NCBI GenBank assembly: GCA_023129165.1
Contig: JAGMCL010000082.1
Span: 1 to 43,312, forward strand
DNA: 43,312 nt
Origin: Caldifarciminota bacterium
GTDB taxonomy: Bacteria > Hydrothermota > UBA3073
Reading direction: 5' to 3'
Positions 1 through 9,800 of this stretch are shown piece after piece. Below the pieces are notes generated by a model, which saw only the letters and a list, made by a program, of their open reading frames with translations, did not search any database and had not been told where the DNA came from. A program made the translations under genes and the position numbers. Position 1 is the stretch's first letter; every line of letters starts with the position of its first letter.

Positions 1-196
1 GAAAGGCGTCCCAGTGGAATAGATAGTGAATTCCACCCCGTACGCTATCGCTACAGGACAGGCGGGATAAATAAGGCGAATAGAGTAAAGCACTATAGAC
101 TAAGCAGTAAGTACTACCGAAAGACAAAAGACAACCCTGTGAAGCTCCTTTGGAGCAACAGGGTATGTATGGCAAGCAGGGCAAGCAGACCAGGGA
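1..196. repeat. Intergenic palindromic repeat modules (CCC...GGG family)
   Basis: This stretch has no gene. Positions 9-80 hold a module also seen near 15440-15610 and 20190-20290: a GTGGAAT/ATTCCAC palindrome, then a CCCCGTACGCTATCGC segment, then a tail ending GGGATAAATAAGG. Positions 134-175 hold a CCCTGT...ACAGGG hairpin module. On the minus strand this lies downstream of the outer-membrane protein gene that ends at 197. Confidence 0.7.
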
Positions 197-1858
197 TTAG
201 GGTTTGAATTGAGTGATGGGTATTCCTTTTGAAATGAGATAGTTTTTTATAGACTCTATCCTCTTTTTCGTTAAATTTCTTTGAACTTCACTTTCTTCAG
301 GTAGTAAAGTAGTAATATCAATTATTAAATGAGGATTGTGTTTGAGTGTGAGAACAATCCCGTCAAGAATTTCCTTTGCAGCATAATCCAGAGAGGATTT
401 ACCCGGTGCGAATTTTATGCGCAATGACTCAATCTCCTCGAGTGAGAACCCTGCTTCAGGAATGGTTGGACCCAGGGATAGTAAAAAATTAACCCACAAT
501 TCTTTTCCTTCCTCAATACTGACCTCTTTTACTGCAGATATATAACCTTCACTCGTTGCTTCCAACCGATATTTACCAGGATTTAAATAAATACTATAAT
601 ATCCTTCTATATTGGCAGCTACTTGAAATGTCGCTGTATCCTCTCCATCAATCAATATCGATGCCTGAATTGGTTTGCCAGTATCCCTATCCATTACCTT
701 TCCTGCTAAAGTAATATTCTCAGGAGTAAGGGTGAATAAAAGATTCATTGTAGTTCCAGGTTTAAGGAAGACCTCTTTCTCTAAGGTTCTATAGCCCTGT
801 GCTGAGAGAATTAACACAACCGTTTCTTTTTTGAAAGACACATCGAATCTTCCATTATTATCAGTCTTTTTAGGTTTAACATTAGTATTAGGAAATCTTA
901 TATCTGCTAAAACAGGTTTTCCAGTCTCTGAATCAATTATTTCACCAACTAACATTGTTTTATCAATGATTGGCTTGCCCAATGTGTATTTTGCTCCTAA
1001 GGTTATTGCCCAGGGTTGGGACCTTCCTGGACCTGCAGTTATATAATTATCACTTATCCAGTCTGTTGGGTGTGTTCCACCAAAATATTCCTCCCAGGAT
1101 ATTCTAATATCAACAGCAAAGAGTAGTGAGAGATTAGAAAAAGGATTGTAGACCAGTCCTGGTGTGAGATACATAATGTCTGAACCATATTTCTCTGAAT
1201 CGTCTGTATTAAAACCTGCTCTATCCTCTCCTATTACCTCTATAAATGGTCTAAACTCACCAAGCTCATAGCAAACTCCAAATTGTCCAATATATTTATC
1301 ATCAAGACCATGGTATATGTAGGCACCGCCAGCAGTAAATCTAATATCTTGAATTTTATAACTTAATGCCGTTTTAACACCTAAGTCCACTCTACCTGTG
1401 GTGAAGGACCTGAACTGTCCTTCTCCTTCTTCTGGACCCAATATGCCCTTTCCCAGGGGTGTAATTATATATGGCTCGATGGATAGTATATCATTGATAC
1501 TATATTTAAGTCCAATTCCGACATCACCAAAACCAATATCTCTGCAAGACCAGTTTGTTTTTATATCAAGATAAAATGGCATCCAAAGTCTTGCAGAAAG
1601 ATTATCTACTATTCCATAATCCAGACCAAGTGTAAGACTTCCGCCTCTATAGGTCTGTGTCTCTTCTTCTGGGTCATAGTTAAATCCCCTTAAGGCAAGT
1701 CCGATACTGAAGTTTCCTTGAGGTATTCCAGTTGCAGGTTCTAAACGGAGAAATCCTGAGTTGGCAATCGATGCAGGGGAGATGTCGAAGCCTGGTTCAC
1801 TAAAGGCCGTGGGAGATAAAAGAAGTAAGCTTAAGGATATAAATAAGAGTTTTTTCAT
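197..1858 (-). CDS. Outer-membrane barrel protein with two carboxypeptidase-regulatory-like domains and an OmpA-like C-terminus
   Basis: A 553-residue protein with a signal peptide (about residues 1-20, cleavage near AFS-EP). Residues ~25-295 are rich in alternating aromatic/glycine strands and look like an outer-membrane beta-barrel. Two consecutive beta-sandwich modules follow (~300-378 and ~379-462), each starting with a V-G/A-G-x-(I/V)-x-D-x-(E/D)-TGKP pattern typical of carboxypeptidase-regulatory-like/CNA-B folds. The last ~85 residues (FAPGKSSLDYAAKEILDGI onward) resemble the OmpA C-terminal peptidoglycan-binding domain, but short. The start is well supported: AGGAGG lies 5 nt upstream of the ATG. 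The gene at 2832-3752 is a barrel-only paralogue with many shared positions. Likely role: an envelope protein linking the outer membrane to peptidoglycan; ligand unknown. Confidence 0.75.
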   Translation of the reverse strand: MKKLLFISLSLLLLSPTAFSEPGFDISPASIANSGFLRLEPATGIPQGNFSIGLALRGFNYDPEEETQTYRGGSLTLGLDYGIVDNLSARLWMPFYLDIKTNWSCRDIGFGDVGIGLKYSINDILSIEPYIITPLGKGILGPEEGEGQFRSFTTGRVDLGVKTALSYKIQDIRFTAGGAYIYHGLDDKYIGQFGVCYELGEFRPFIEVIGEDRAGFNTDDSEKYGSDIMYLTPGLVYNPFSNLSLLFAVDIRISWEEYFGGTHPTDWISDNYITAGPGRSQPWAITLGAKYTLGKPIIDKTMLVGEIIDSETGKPVLADIRFPNTNVKPKKTDNNGRFDVSFKKETVVLILSAQGYRTLEKEVFLKPGTTMNLLFTLTPENITLAGKVMDRDTGKPIQASILIDGEDTATFQVAANIEGYYSIYLNPGKYRLEATSEGYISAVKEVSIEEGKELWVNFLLSLGPTIPEAGFSLEEIESLRIKFAPGKSSLDYAAKEILDGIVLTLKHNPHLIIDITTLLPEESEVQRNLTKKRIESIKNYLISKGIPITQFKP

Positions 1859-1890
1859 GATTCCTCCTGGTATTGTTAGTTCTTTTTTTT

Positions 1891-2090
1891 AACAGAGACT
1901 TATAAGAGACTATATCCTTATTTAAAAGGCTTATTTAACAGGGACTTGAACGAGACTCTTAAGAGACTTTTTATTTAAAAAGACTAATTATAACAGGGAC
2001 TTGCAAGAGACTCTTAAGAGACTTTATCTTTATTTAAAAGGCTTTTTTAACAGGGACTTGAACGAGACTCTTAAGAGACTTTACATATTT
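1891..2090 (+). repeat. Array of four ~46-57 bp repeats (AACAGGGACTTG family)
   Basis: Four units start at about 1891, 1937, 1992 and 2049. Each has AACAGRGACTT, then a GAGACTCTTAAGAGACT segment containing the perfect palindrome CTCTTAAGAG, then a T/A-rich TTTATTTAAAAGGCT segment. The array ends at the stop codon of the minus-strand gene at 2098. Similar units resume beyond that gene at 2518 and recur at 10386-10470 and 10820-10850. Confidence 0.85.
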
Positions 2091-2097
2091 TGATTCA

Positions 2098-2508
2098 TTA
2101 ATCAAGTCTCAATCCATTCTTTTCTATTTCATAAAAATTATCAAACCTTTTAAATTCCACTTCCTTTTTGCTAAAGTTTACAAGAAACCCAATTAGTATT
2201 TTACTTACTCGCAGCTGTGATATTATCTGTGCTTTATGGTCTTCACAAAATCCCTGTACTACTTTAACTTCAACTATAATTTTATGCTCTATTAACAAGT
2301 CAGGTACGTACTTACTAACTTCCTGAGTCTCGTATATAACAGGAAATTCTTTTTCAGAATCAACTTTAAAATATTTACTTAATTCAATTAAAAGAGCGTT
2401 GTGATAAGCTTTTTCTAACAAGCCTGGACCAAGAGAATCATGAACCTTGTAGAATGACTTAATGATTTTGTCAGTGATGGGTCTATATTTAGAATCGTCC
2501 CATTTCAT
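2098..2508 (-). CDS. GxxExxY family protein (PD-(D/E)XK nuclease-like fold)
   Basis: A complete 136-residue protein matching the GxxExxY family by its motif: GPGLLEKAYHNAL near residues 27-39 gives G-x-x-E-x-x-Y. A V-P-D-L-L-I...I-I-V-E-V-K-V segment (~67-82) gives the D...ExK pattern of the PD-(D/E)XK-like fold, and the usual QIISQLRVSK...GFLVNF helix-strand end follows. The ATG has AGGAGA about 6 nt upstream. The molecular function of this family is not established; a nuclease or nucleic-acid role is inferred from the fold only. It is tightly flanked on both sides by copies of one ~55-bp repeat, so it may be a cassette inserted in a repeat array. Confidence 0.85.
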   Translation of the reverse strand: MKWDDSKYRPITDKIIKSFYKVHDSLGPGLLEKAYHNALLIELSKYFKVDSEKEFPVIYETQEVSKYVPDLLIEHKIIVEVKVVQGFCEDHKAQIISQLRVSKILIGFLVNFSKKEVEFKRFDNFYEIEKNGLRLD

Positions 2509-2517
2509 ATTTCTCCT

Positions 2518-2775
2518 TTGACAGGAATTTTTAAGAGATTTTTTTAACAGGGACTTGTAAGAGACTTTTAAGAGACTATATCTTTATTTAAAAAGACTAA
2601 TTATAACAGGGACTTGAACGAGACTCTTAAGAGATTATATCTTTATTTAAAAGGCTTATTTAACCATAATGTAATAAAGTGAAACATTACACCCTGTTAG
2701 ATAGTTAACACATCTAACAGGGCAAGTATGGCAAGCCCCATACGCTATCACTACAGGGCAAGCAGGGTAAACGAT
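2518..2775 (+). repeat. Repeat array continuation plus palindromic modules
   Basis: A truncated unit (2520-2545) and two full units (about 2546 and 2605) of the AACAGGGACTTG family occupy 2518-2660, in the same orientation as the array at 1891-2090. From 2669 come CCC...GGG family modules: a GTAATGT...ACATTAC hairpin, CCCTGTTAGAT...ATCTAACAGGG, and CCCCATACGC...TACAGGGC. No gene is seen between 2509 and 2831. Confidence 0.8.
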
Positions 2776-2831
2776 TTACTTTTTTACTTTTTACTTGTCT
2801 TTTAACTTAACAGGGGGACTTTTTTCGTGTA

Positions 2832-3752
2832 TCAATACTCACGCCCAAAAAGGGATTCTTCAGCTGATTGTATTTTAAATGAGTATTTAACTGCAAGATT
2901 AATTGCCCAGGGTTGGGATTTTCCAGGACCGGCAGTAATAAAGTACTCATTCCTCCAGTCTGGAAGATATTCACCACCGAACAATTCCTCCCAATTTACT
3001 CTAATATCAATACCAAAAAGTATTGAGAGATCTGGATTGAGATTATATACAAATCCAGGTGTGAGATACGCAAGGTCAGGTCCACTTATAGTGCTCTCGT
3101 CTGTGCCAAATCCCCCTCTGTCTCCGGCAATTAAATCTATGAAGGGTTTAATCTTTCCAAAGTCAAAACTCAAACCAAGTGACCCTATATATTTATCAAT
3201 AGTACCATGGTATATGTACCCCCCACCAACTGTGAGCAGTATATTTTCTGTTGTATAGGTTATAGCTGCCTTCACACCGATGTCTATCCTTCCTGTAGTA
3301 AAATATCTGAATTTACCTTCCCCTTTTTCTGGACCGAATATTCCATTACCTGTTGGGAGTATAATAATGGGTTCAATTGCAAATATGTCATCGATACTAT
3401 ATTTTAATCCGATACCAATATCACCAAACCCACTTTCTCTATGAGACAGGTTTGACTTCGCATCCAGGTAATGAGGCATCCAGAACCTTAAAGATACATT
3501 GTCCTCCATTCCATAGTCCAGACCAATCATAAGACTCCCACCTGTATAATTACAGGACTCATTATTTGGACTATAATTAAATCCTCTTAAGGCAAGTCCA
3601 ATACTGAAGATGCCTTCTTTGATACCAATTGCAGGTTCTACCCTTAGGAATCCCGTATTACCCATTATCGCAGGAGAGGTATTGTAATACGTTTCAGAGA
3701 GTGCAATGGTAGATAAGTGAGTTAATAATATTATGATGATAATTTTGTTCAT
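2832..3752 (-). CDS. Outer-membrane beta-barrel protein, barrel-only paralogue
   Basis: A 306-residue protein beginning MNKIIIIILL with a signal peptide ending near LSET. It aligns along nearly its full length with the N-terminal barrel of the gene at 197-1858: NTGFLRVEPAIGI versus NSGFLRLEPATGI, IGLALRGFNYSPN versus IGLALRGFNYDPE, and ITAGPGKSQPWAI versus ITAGPGRSQPWAI. It lacks the regulatory-like and OmpA-like domains. The reading frame stays open upstream to 3803, but those extra residues translate a palindromic repeat (positions 3772-3800), so the internal ATG before the hydrophobic signal is preferred. No clear Shine-Dalgarno is seen. It probably arose by duplication with loss or gain of the C-terminal domains. 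Ligand or pore role unknown. Confidence 0.75.
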   Translation of the reverse strand: MNKIIIIILLTHLSTIALSETYYNTSPAIMGNTGFLRVEPAIGIKEGIFSIGLALRGFNYSPNNESCNYTGGSLMIGLDYGMEDNVSLRFWMPHYLDAKSNLSHRESGFGDIGIGLKYSIDDIFAIEPIIILPTGNGIFGPEKGEGKFRYFTTGRIDIGVKAAITYTTENILLTVGGGYIYHGTIDKYIGSLGLSFDFGKIKPFIDLIAGDRGGFGTDESTISGPDLAYLTPGFVYNLNPDLSILFGIDIRVNWEELFGGEYLPDWRNEYFITAGPGKSQPWAINLAVKYSFKIQSAEESLFGREY

Positions 3753-4235
3753 AGAATAAGGGTAGACCACCCCGTTGAAATAGATATTCATTTCACGGGG
3801 CAAGCAGACTGCAGACTAACTGAAAATGACTAATTTCTAATGACCAAAGGTAATAATTTACTATAGCATAACACTTCAATCCTCTATGCATTACCAAGGT
3901 AATGCCTGCCTGACGGTAGGCTGGCACTCCAGATACCAGTGAAAGGAAAAAGGATAAAGGGAAAAGGATAAATTTCTAATTGCTCTAATTTCTAATGCCT
4001 AATTAAATCCCAATGACTAATGACCCTGATGAAATAGATACTCATTTCACCCTGTACGCTATGCTACAGGACAGGCGGGGCAAGCACCTGATGAAATAGA
4101 TACCCCGTTGAATAGCTTCCTGCAGAAATAGCTCCCTCATGGAGTAGTTTACACACTTCACGGGGCGAGAAGCATATCACAGGACAAGTCGCTTCCACGG
4201 GGCAGGGAAGTAGGCACTATTCAGGCAAAAGACTT
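3753..4235. repeat. Repeat-filled intergenic region ending at the tRNA-Leu 3' end
   Basis: There is no gene here. A simple unit CCCCGTTGAAAT...ATTTCACGGGG lies at about 3772-3800. A CCTGCCTGACGGTAGGC module lies at 3903-3922. From about 4023 to 4196 runs a composite block of nested CCC...GGG palindromes closely related to the 172-bp block at 10474 and 29674. The final segment GGAAGTAGGCACTATTCA also occurs at about 6422-6440. Short ACTAATTTCTAATGACCA-type tracts fill the rest. Confidence 0.75.
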
Positions 4236-4320
4236 GCCGGGAGTCGGACTCGAACCGACACGGCTTCTAAAAGCCAGCAGATTTTAAGTCTGCTGTGTCT
4301 ACCAATTCCACCATCCCGGC
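4236..4320 (-). tRNA. tRNA-Leu (anticodon UAA)
   Basis: Read on the minus strand, the 85-nt gene begins GCCGGGATGGTGGAATTGG and ends CCGACTCCCGGC. The acceptor stem pairs (GCCGGGA with TCCCGGC). The anticodon arm is GCAGA-CTTAAAA-TCTGC, which places TAA at positions 34-36. The long variable arm (TGGCTTTTAGAAGCC) is typical of class II tRNAs. The T arm contains GGTTCGAGTCC. CCA is not encoded (AAG follows), so it must be added after transcription. Repeat blocks abut it on both sides. Confidence 0.97.
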
Positions 4321-4597
4321 GGGTTGATTGATTGACTATTTACGATTGAATATTGACGAATAGAGACAAGGCAAATGTAAAATGTAAAATGGCAAAAGGC
4401 AAATGTAAAATGTAAAATGGCAAAAGGCAAATGGAAAAGGGCAAATGTAAAATGGAAAAAGTAAAAGGGCAAATGTAAAAAGGCAAATGTAAAATGTAAA
4501 ATGGCAAATGTAAAATGTAAAATGGCAAATGGAAAAAGTTAACACAATAAACCCAACAAACTCAATAAACATACAAGTTGATTGGTTGATTTGGGTA
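4321..4597. repeat. Low-complexity AAATGTAAAATGGCAAAAGGC tract
   Basis: Between about 4371 and 4536 the plus strand is an irregular tandem of 10-11 nt words such as AAATGTAAAATG and GGCAAATGG, containing very little C. Open frames here give only Phe/Tyr/Cys/His-rich repetitive peptides and are not genes. The last ~40 nt before 4598, read on the minus strand just after the stop codon, are G/T-rich (GTTTATTGAGTTTGTTGGG). On that strand the sequence then becomes C/T-rich toward the tRNA. Confidence 0.8.
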
Positions 4598-6313
4598 TTA
4601 TTTTAGAATGACGACTTTTTGGGTTTTTATAGACTGTCCTGTTGATAAGTTTATAAAATATATTCCTGTAGGTATATTTTTTGTGTTCCATTCAATGGCA
4701 TGTTCGCCAACATTGTATTTCCCTTTGGTGAGTTCAGTCACCATCTGACCTAACATATTATAGACCTTTAATGAGATGGCGCTCTCTTTTGATAGTGTAA
4801 ATGATATTTTAGTATTGTCTCTAACAGGATTCTCTATATTATTTAGGGAGATTAAGCAACGAGTTTCTTCTATTCCAACAGCAGTGAGGTCTCCCACATC
4901 TCTGGGTAGAATCTGGTAGTTTGAGTCATACGGTGCTGAGTTGTCATACTGATCCATTATACCTACTATGTCTATAGGCCAGCTTGGTTCTGGACTACCA
5001 TCAATATCCGTTTTATAATATACTCTCAATGTTACCGTATCTGATTCTGTGTCATTTGTTATAAGCATATTAGCGGTGCTACCGGTACCAGGCCAGTCAT
5101 CACCGCCTGCATAGTATACATTTTCGACTCTTATTAGACTGCCCTCATTGTCCTCTCCAAATTCCGATAGAAGAACTGTTTGAGGTGATGGCACACCAGC
5201 CTGACCAATTATTTCAAATCTCGCCAGGTTCTTTATTTCAGTTGTTCCTGTATACTGAGCAACCTCTCCTGCAACCTTTGCTATGTCTCCTCTTAATATA
5301 CCTGGATCAAACCCTGGGGTATAGATATTAATTCCCGCTGTGGCATCTTGAATGAAACAGGCACTCGATGATATAATATACCACTCAACAGTCGCAGTTC
5401 CTTCTACTGTTATTATATCTCCTTTCTTATCTGGTATAAAGTCTGAATCAAGATCTTCCCTTGCAGATGCAATAGTAGAAATACCACCCCAGAAGTAGGT
5501 TGTATCACCCGGCATAGGATTTCCTGCAACATCCTCCACGTTAGTAATAATCAGGGTGTAGAAAACATTACTCTGGGCTGATGATGTAAGATGGACAAGT
5601 GTGGCATCGGAGGCATCAAGCTCTGCGTTTGTTATACTAATACCCTGGTCTATGTTATAGTTGAGTATGTTTTCTGCAGTCGTTGGATCAAGGGGTTCAT
5701 TGAAAATTACCTCAATAGAATTTTGTCCCCATGAGAATGCACATTCAATATCCGGTGGGGTTACATCACCACCTCCACCTATCAGAGATGCATCATCTAC
5801 ATAGAATAGAGCATCTCCATCCCAGTTTGCTACTACATCATAACCTCTTATTTCAACCCTTAATGATTCAGCATTAGTAGGAGCAGTTCCAGTGTATGAA
5901 GATTGCTGCCAATTGGTATTATCTTCAGTATATACATCTGGTCCCTCACTGCTTATAAAGCTTCCCGATGCATCTAACCAGGTCAACCAAACGCGCATTC
6001 TACCTGCTGGGTCGTTATCATATGCCCAGAATTCAAATGTATAATCCGTATTGGAGGCTATGTTACCTACGGTTTGAGTAAACTTCTGAGTACTTGTTGC
6101 AGAGGTAAGATAGAGTCTAACGCTGTAACTACCTCCATGGATTGTATCTGAATGCTGGGTTGCATTGAAATCATCAGTAAGTTCAACCCAATTATCAGGT
6201 GGTTCAGTCGCTCCTCCTGACCAGGTCTCAAAGTCACCATTTATCAGGAGATTTTGGGCTCCTACTATACTTAGGGTGAATATTATAGAAAATAATATGA
6301 TATATATTCGCAT
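4598..6313 (-). CDS. Secreted multidomain protein with T9SS/FlgD-like C-terminal tail
   Basis: A 571-residue protein with signal peptide MRIYIILFSIIFTLSIVGA. The first ~160 mature residues (NLLINGDFETW ... FYVDDASLIG) look like a carbohydrate-binding-module-type jelly roll, and a related domain starts the protein at 6822-10292. Next comes a bacterial Ig-like module (IECAFSWGQNSIEVIFNEP), then an OB-fold-like domain (GDIITVEGTATVEWY ... SLIRVENVYY) of a kind often found beside secreted nuclease or lamin-tail domains, though no nuclease is present. The last ~80 residues (NPVRDNTKISFTL ... GIYFINLSTGQ...KTQKVVILK) match type A T9SS sorting/FlgD Ig-like tails. This start is preferred over an upstream in-frame ATG because it begins the signal peptide and has GGGGG upstream. 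Probably surface-displayed; substrate unknown. Confidence 0.7.
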   Translation of the reverse strand: MRIYIILFSIIFTLSIVGAQNLLINGDFETWSGGATEPPDNWVELTDDFNATQHSDTIHGGSYSVRLYLTSATSTQKFTQTVGNIASNTDYTFEFWAYDNDPAGRMRVWLTWLDASGSFISSEGPDVYTEDNTNWQQSSYTGTAPTNAESLRVEIRGYDVVANWDGDALFYVDDASLIGGGGDVTPPDIECAFSWGQNSIEVIFNEPLDPTTAENILNYNIDQGISITNAELDASDATLVHLTSSAQSNVFYTLIITNVEDVAGNPMPGDTTYFWGGISTIASAREDLDSDFIPDKKGDIITVEGTATVEWYIISSSACFIQDATAGINIYTPGFDPGILRGDIAKVAGEVAQYTGTTEIKNLARFEIIGQAGVPSPQTVLLSEFGEDNEGSLIRVENVYYAGGDDWPGTGSTANMLITNDTESDTVTLRVYYKTDIDGSPEPSWPIDIVGIMDQYDNSAPYDSNYQILPRDVGDLTAVGIEETRCLISLNNIENPVRDNTKISFTLSKESAISLKVYNMLGQMVTELTKGKYNVGEHAIEWNTKNIPTGIYFINLSTGQSIKTQKVVILK

Positions 6314-6821
6314 AAGACCCCCGGGGTAAAGTTGAAAATTAAAAATTATAGACATCAGACCACCCCGCAAAGTCGCTCCGCTCCAACGGGGCAGGCAGGG
6401 CGAGCTACATTTTACAGGGCAAGGAAGTAGGCACTATTCACTAAGCAGACCAGAATTACTAATTGCTCTAATTTCTAATGCCTAATTAAATCCCAATGTC
6501 CAATGACTAATGACCATGATGAAATAGATACCCTATTGAATAGCTCTACTTCCACAGGGCAGGCTACATTTCACCCTGTACACTACACTACAGGGCAGGC
6601 GGGGCAAGCAGACATGAGACCACATGGAGTAAGCAGTAAGCACTAATAAGACCAATGACTGTTGACGATTTACGATTGACAATTTACGGTCAACTGATAA
6701 CATTAAACATTTAACATCCAAAATTTAACATCCAACATTCAACATTAAACATTTAACATCCAACATTTAACATTTCACATTAAACATTTCACATTAAACA
6801 TCCCACATTCCACCTTATGCT
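6314..6821. repeat. Repeat-filled spacer between two secreted-protein genes
   Basis: Palindromic modules occupy about 6362-6446 (CCCCGCAAAG...CAACGGGGCAGG) and 6515-6612 (GATGAAATAGATACCC... CCCTGTACAC...TACAGGG). From about 6706 to 6815 the plus strand is an array of 7-nt-like words (AACATTT, AACATCC, AACATTA) that is almost free of G. On the coding (minus) strand this is a G/T-rich ATGTTNA tract directly after the stop codon of the 6822-10292 gene. No gene is seen. Confidence 0.75.
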
Positions 6822-9800
6822 CTATCTCACTATTACCATCTTCCTTGTATCCACAAAATCGCCTGTTTCAAATCTTATGAAGTATAAACCACCTGGTAGT
6901 GATTTATTATTACTATCTGTTCCATCCCAGGATGTTGTGTAAATACCTGGTTTTTCCTCTCTTTCTAATATAGTTTTAATAAACCTTCCACCTATGTCGT
7001 ATATCTTTAGAGATATATTTACACATTTACTATTATTACTACCACTTATAAGCCCTGGAACAGTATATCTTATACTTGTTTCGCCAATAAACGGGTTGGG
7101 ATAATTGGTCTCAAGTCCGGGTTTGAGATGCTGAAACTCTGCTACTGCACATATAGGTCCAAACCAGGCAGTATCACCATATTCATCTATTGATGTCAAC
7201 TTATAGTAGTAAATCTCCTGGGCCAGGACAAGCGTATCATCATATCGATATTCTGTTTCATGGGGGATGGTACCCTGTCCATTTAGTTCCGTTATTTTTA
7301 TGTAATTTTCTTCCTCTTCTTCTGTCCTGTATACGACCCATTTGCTGTTCTGTGTCTCGGATGCGGTTATCCATTGTAGGGTAATATATCCAGGTCCGGG
7401 TAGTGCATCGAAATAAACGAGTTCTACAGATAAAGCACCCACACCACCAAGTGTAAATGGTGAAAATTCACTAATATTTGTTACCTCGACCCAATGAGGA
7501 TTTTCTCCAAACCCAACACCATTGGTTGTATTTTCTTCAGGTAAAAGCTGCCAGTGAGAGATGGTAGTATTCCATCTATTCATCGGCATTTCGTCCGCAG
7601 GTGTGCTACCTCGTTCACCCTCATAGTAGTATATCCTTATTGTGGCAGTTCCTGTGTTGTCTGGTACAATGTTAGTAAATCTACTAACACTTGTTATACC
7701 AGAAGCACAACCGCTTCCAAATGCATTCTGTGGAATCATGGAGCCACATCGGGTATGAACCCTTACAGAATCTATACTTCCACTGGTTGGTGTAAATACA
7801 AGTGCATCTCTTCCAAATCCATCATTGAATGTGGCACTCTTGGTGCTCACCTTTTTTTTCTGTATCTTCTGTATAGAGCCCCAGTTATAACAGGTATCAA
7901 GGTTTGTTACCGAGATAAAACTAGTTATATCAGTTGAGTCAACATCCAATATAGTACCATCGACTGTTAGGTCATAGAATTCTGGAGAACCTGTTACAGC
8001 GACTGTTGCCAGTCCACCCTTATTGAAAGTCACACACTTGTTATTATGATAAAATGTTCCGTTCTCAACTATGAAATTTTCCTTGATTGTTATGTTAGAA
8101 TTGAGCTTAATACTATCACTGTTCTGAGATTTGTTTATTGTTATGTTACTAAAATAACTGCTGTCACCCATATATACATTACTATTTATATTACCATCGA
8201 ATATCACAATTCCACCAGACGGCTGGAATCCTGCATCGGTTGTGTCATGAAAATCCCCGTCACAAAGTATCGTTCCATTTGTTATTTCTGTTATTGCTTG
8301 ATGAGATGGTCCTTTGTTCAATATAATACCTTCATCTAAATCGAGTGTATCTGCAGCATTGTTCATTCTGAGTCCACCATTGGTTCCCACAAAAAGTACT
8401 GCATCTGTAACGGCTGTCTTGTGCCCTCCAGGAGAATAGACACCAGTGGTTATATTGAAACTATCTGCAGTTATATCAGTAAGTGCCGTAACACTATCCA
8501 TTGAATCGGCAGCAGCAGTTGCCTCTATCTTGAGGAAATTGAAATAATTACCACTACCGGATACGGATATTGTATTGTAGTCAATATTTCCGTTCATACG
8601 AACCTGACCACTGTCTGATGTAAAGATATTGTCTCCTGAGATGGAAAGATTGCCTGCACATTCCAGACGTGCCTGGGGTTTTAGGAAAATATAATGGGAT
8701 GAAATACTTACACTCCCTGCAACGTCAATCTTACCATTATTTCCTAACATCACGTATCTTCCACCAGCAAGAGTAAAATCTGAGTCAACAGTAAAATCCT
8801 GCTGTTCTTGCTTGAATGTTCCCTGATTTATATTGAAGTTGTTTGCCCATATGGAGTCACTCGAGTTTGCCATTATCGTATCATTTATAGAAGATAATCC
8901 AATAATAAGGTTATGGAATCTTTCCCTTGCGCCAGCACCTGTATTCTTGTTTATTTCCTTATTGCCTGAACCCATGAATGCTACTGTTGAGCTTCCTCTG
9001 TTGAACGTGCCATCATTCTCCCAGTTTCCATATATAAACAATGTATCGTCGCTTCCACCACTGTATGTAAGTGTTCCATCTATGAATAAATCCTTACAAT
9101 AGGCATCTCCTCCTGCATCTCTTATTGTAACTGTCTTGCTGGAGTTTATTTGAGCTCCAAAGTCCTGGGTAGGCACACCCTCTGGTGTCCAGGTAGATGT
9201 TTGGTCCCAGTAAGTTCCAGAATTTCCAGTAGTTGATATCCATCTAAAGGTTGAATTTGTATCACCTGGTGTGCCATAGTTTTCCGTTGCAGCAAGCCAG
9301 TTTGCACCCTGTGTATTGTCGAGCTCTGGATTGATTAGCTCAAGAGACGGACCATTTCCATTAGCTTCTGTGGGCCAGGGAGATGTTATCCCATATGAGA
9401 GACTGTCAATGAACTTATTATCTCCATTACGTACTACTACCTCATCACCACTGTTGCTCAATGTAAGTCCTGAGGCTGTAGTAACATAGTCGTTCCCTGT
9501 TCCAAGGTTATCGCTGTATTCACTCTCATTAATTATAGAATTAGGATTTGAGGGTATGATTATGAAATGCCAGGGAGGTATTATTGCACCTCCAGGGATA
9601 TCAAAAGTATCTTCAACATCAGTAATAGTCCATCCACTCACATCCATAGTATCTGAATCGATATTCCATAGTTCTATCCACTCAAAATTGGCATCACTGC
9701 CCTGAGTCAATGAGGGATTATACATTATCTCGTTTATAACAACATTTCCAGAGTCTGTGCTCGGGTACGAGCCAAAATACACGTTGTCAATATAAAAAAC

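Noticed and set aside
1891-2665. Regularly spaced repeats that could be taken for a CRISPR array
   Set aside because: The sequences between the repeat cores are themselves similar to one another rather than unique, unit length varies (46-59 nt), and no cas genes are present.
2827-3258. Plus-strand open frames opposite the barrel gene, and similar frames opposite the secreted-protein genes (7190-9102)
   Set aside because: They lie wholly antisense to longer genes with signal peptides and recognisable domains, and have no recognisable features themselves.
4023-4320. tRNA-Leu flanked by repeats as an integration (attachment) site
   Set aside because: No integrase and no duplicated tRNA 3' end were found; the flanking repeats are the generic dispersed families.
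4336-4572. Minus-strand open frames of 62-78 codons
   Set aside because: They translate the low-complexity AAATGTAAAATGGC tract into repetitive Phe/Tyr/Cys/His strings; no start signal or homology.
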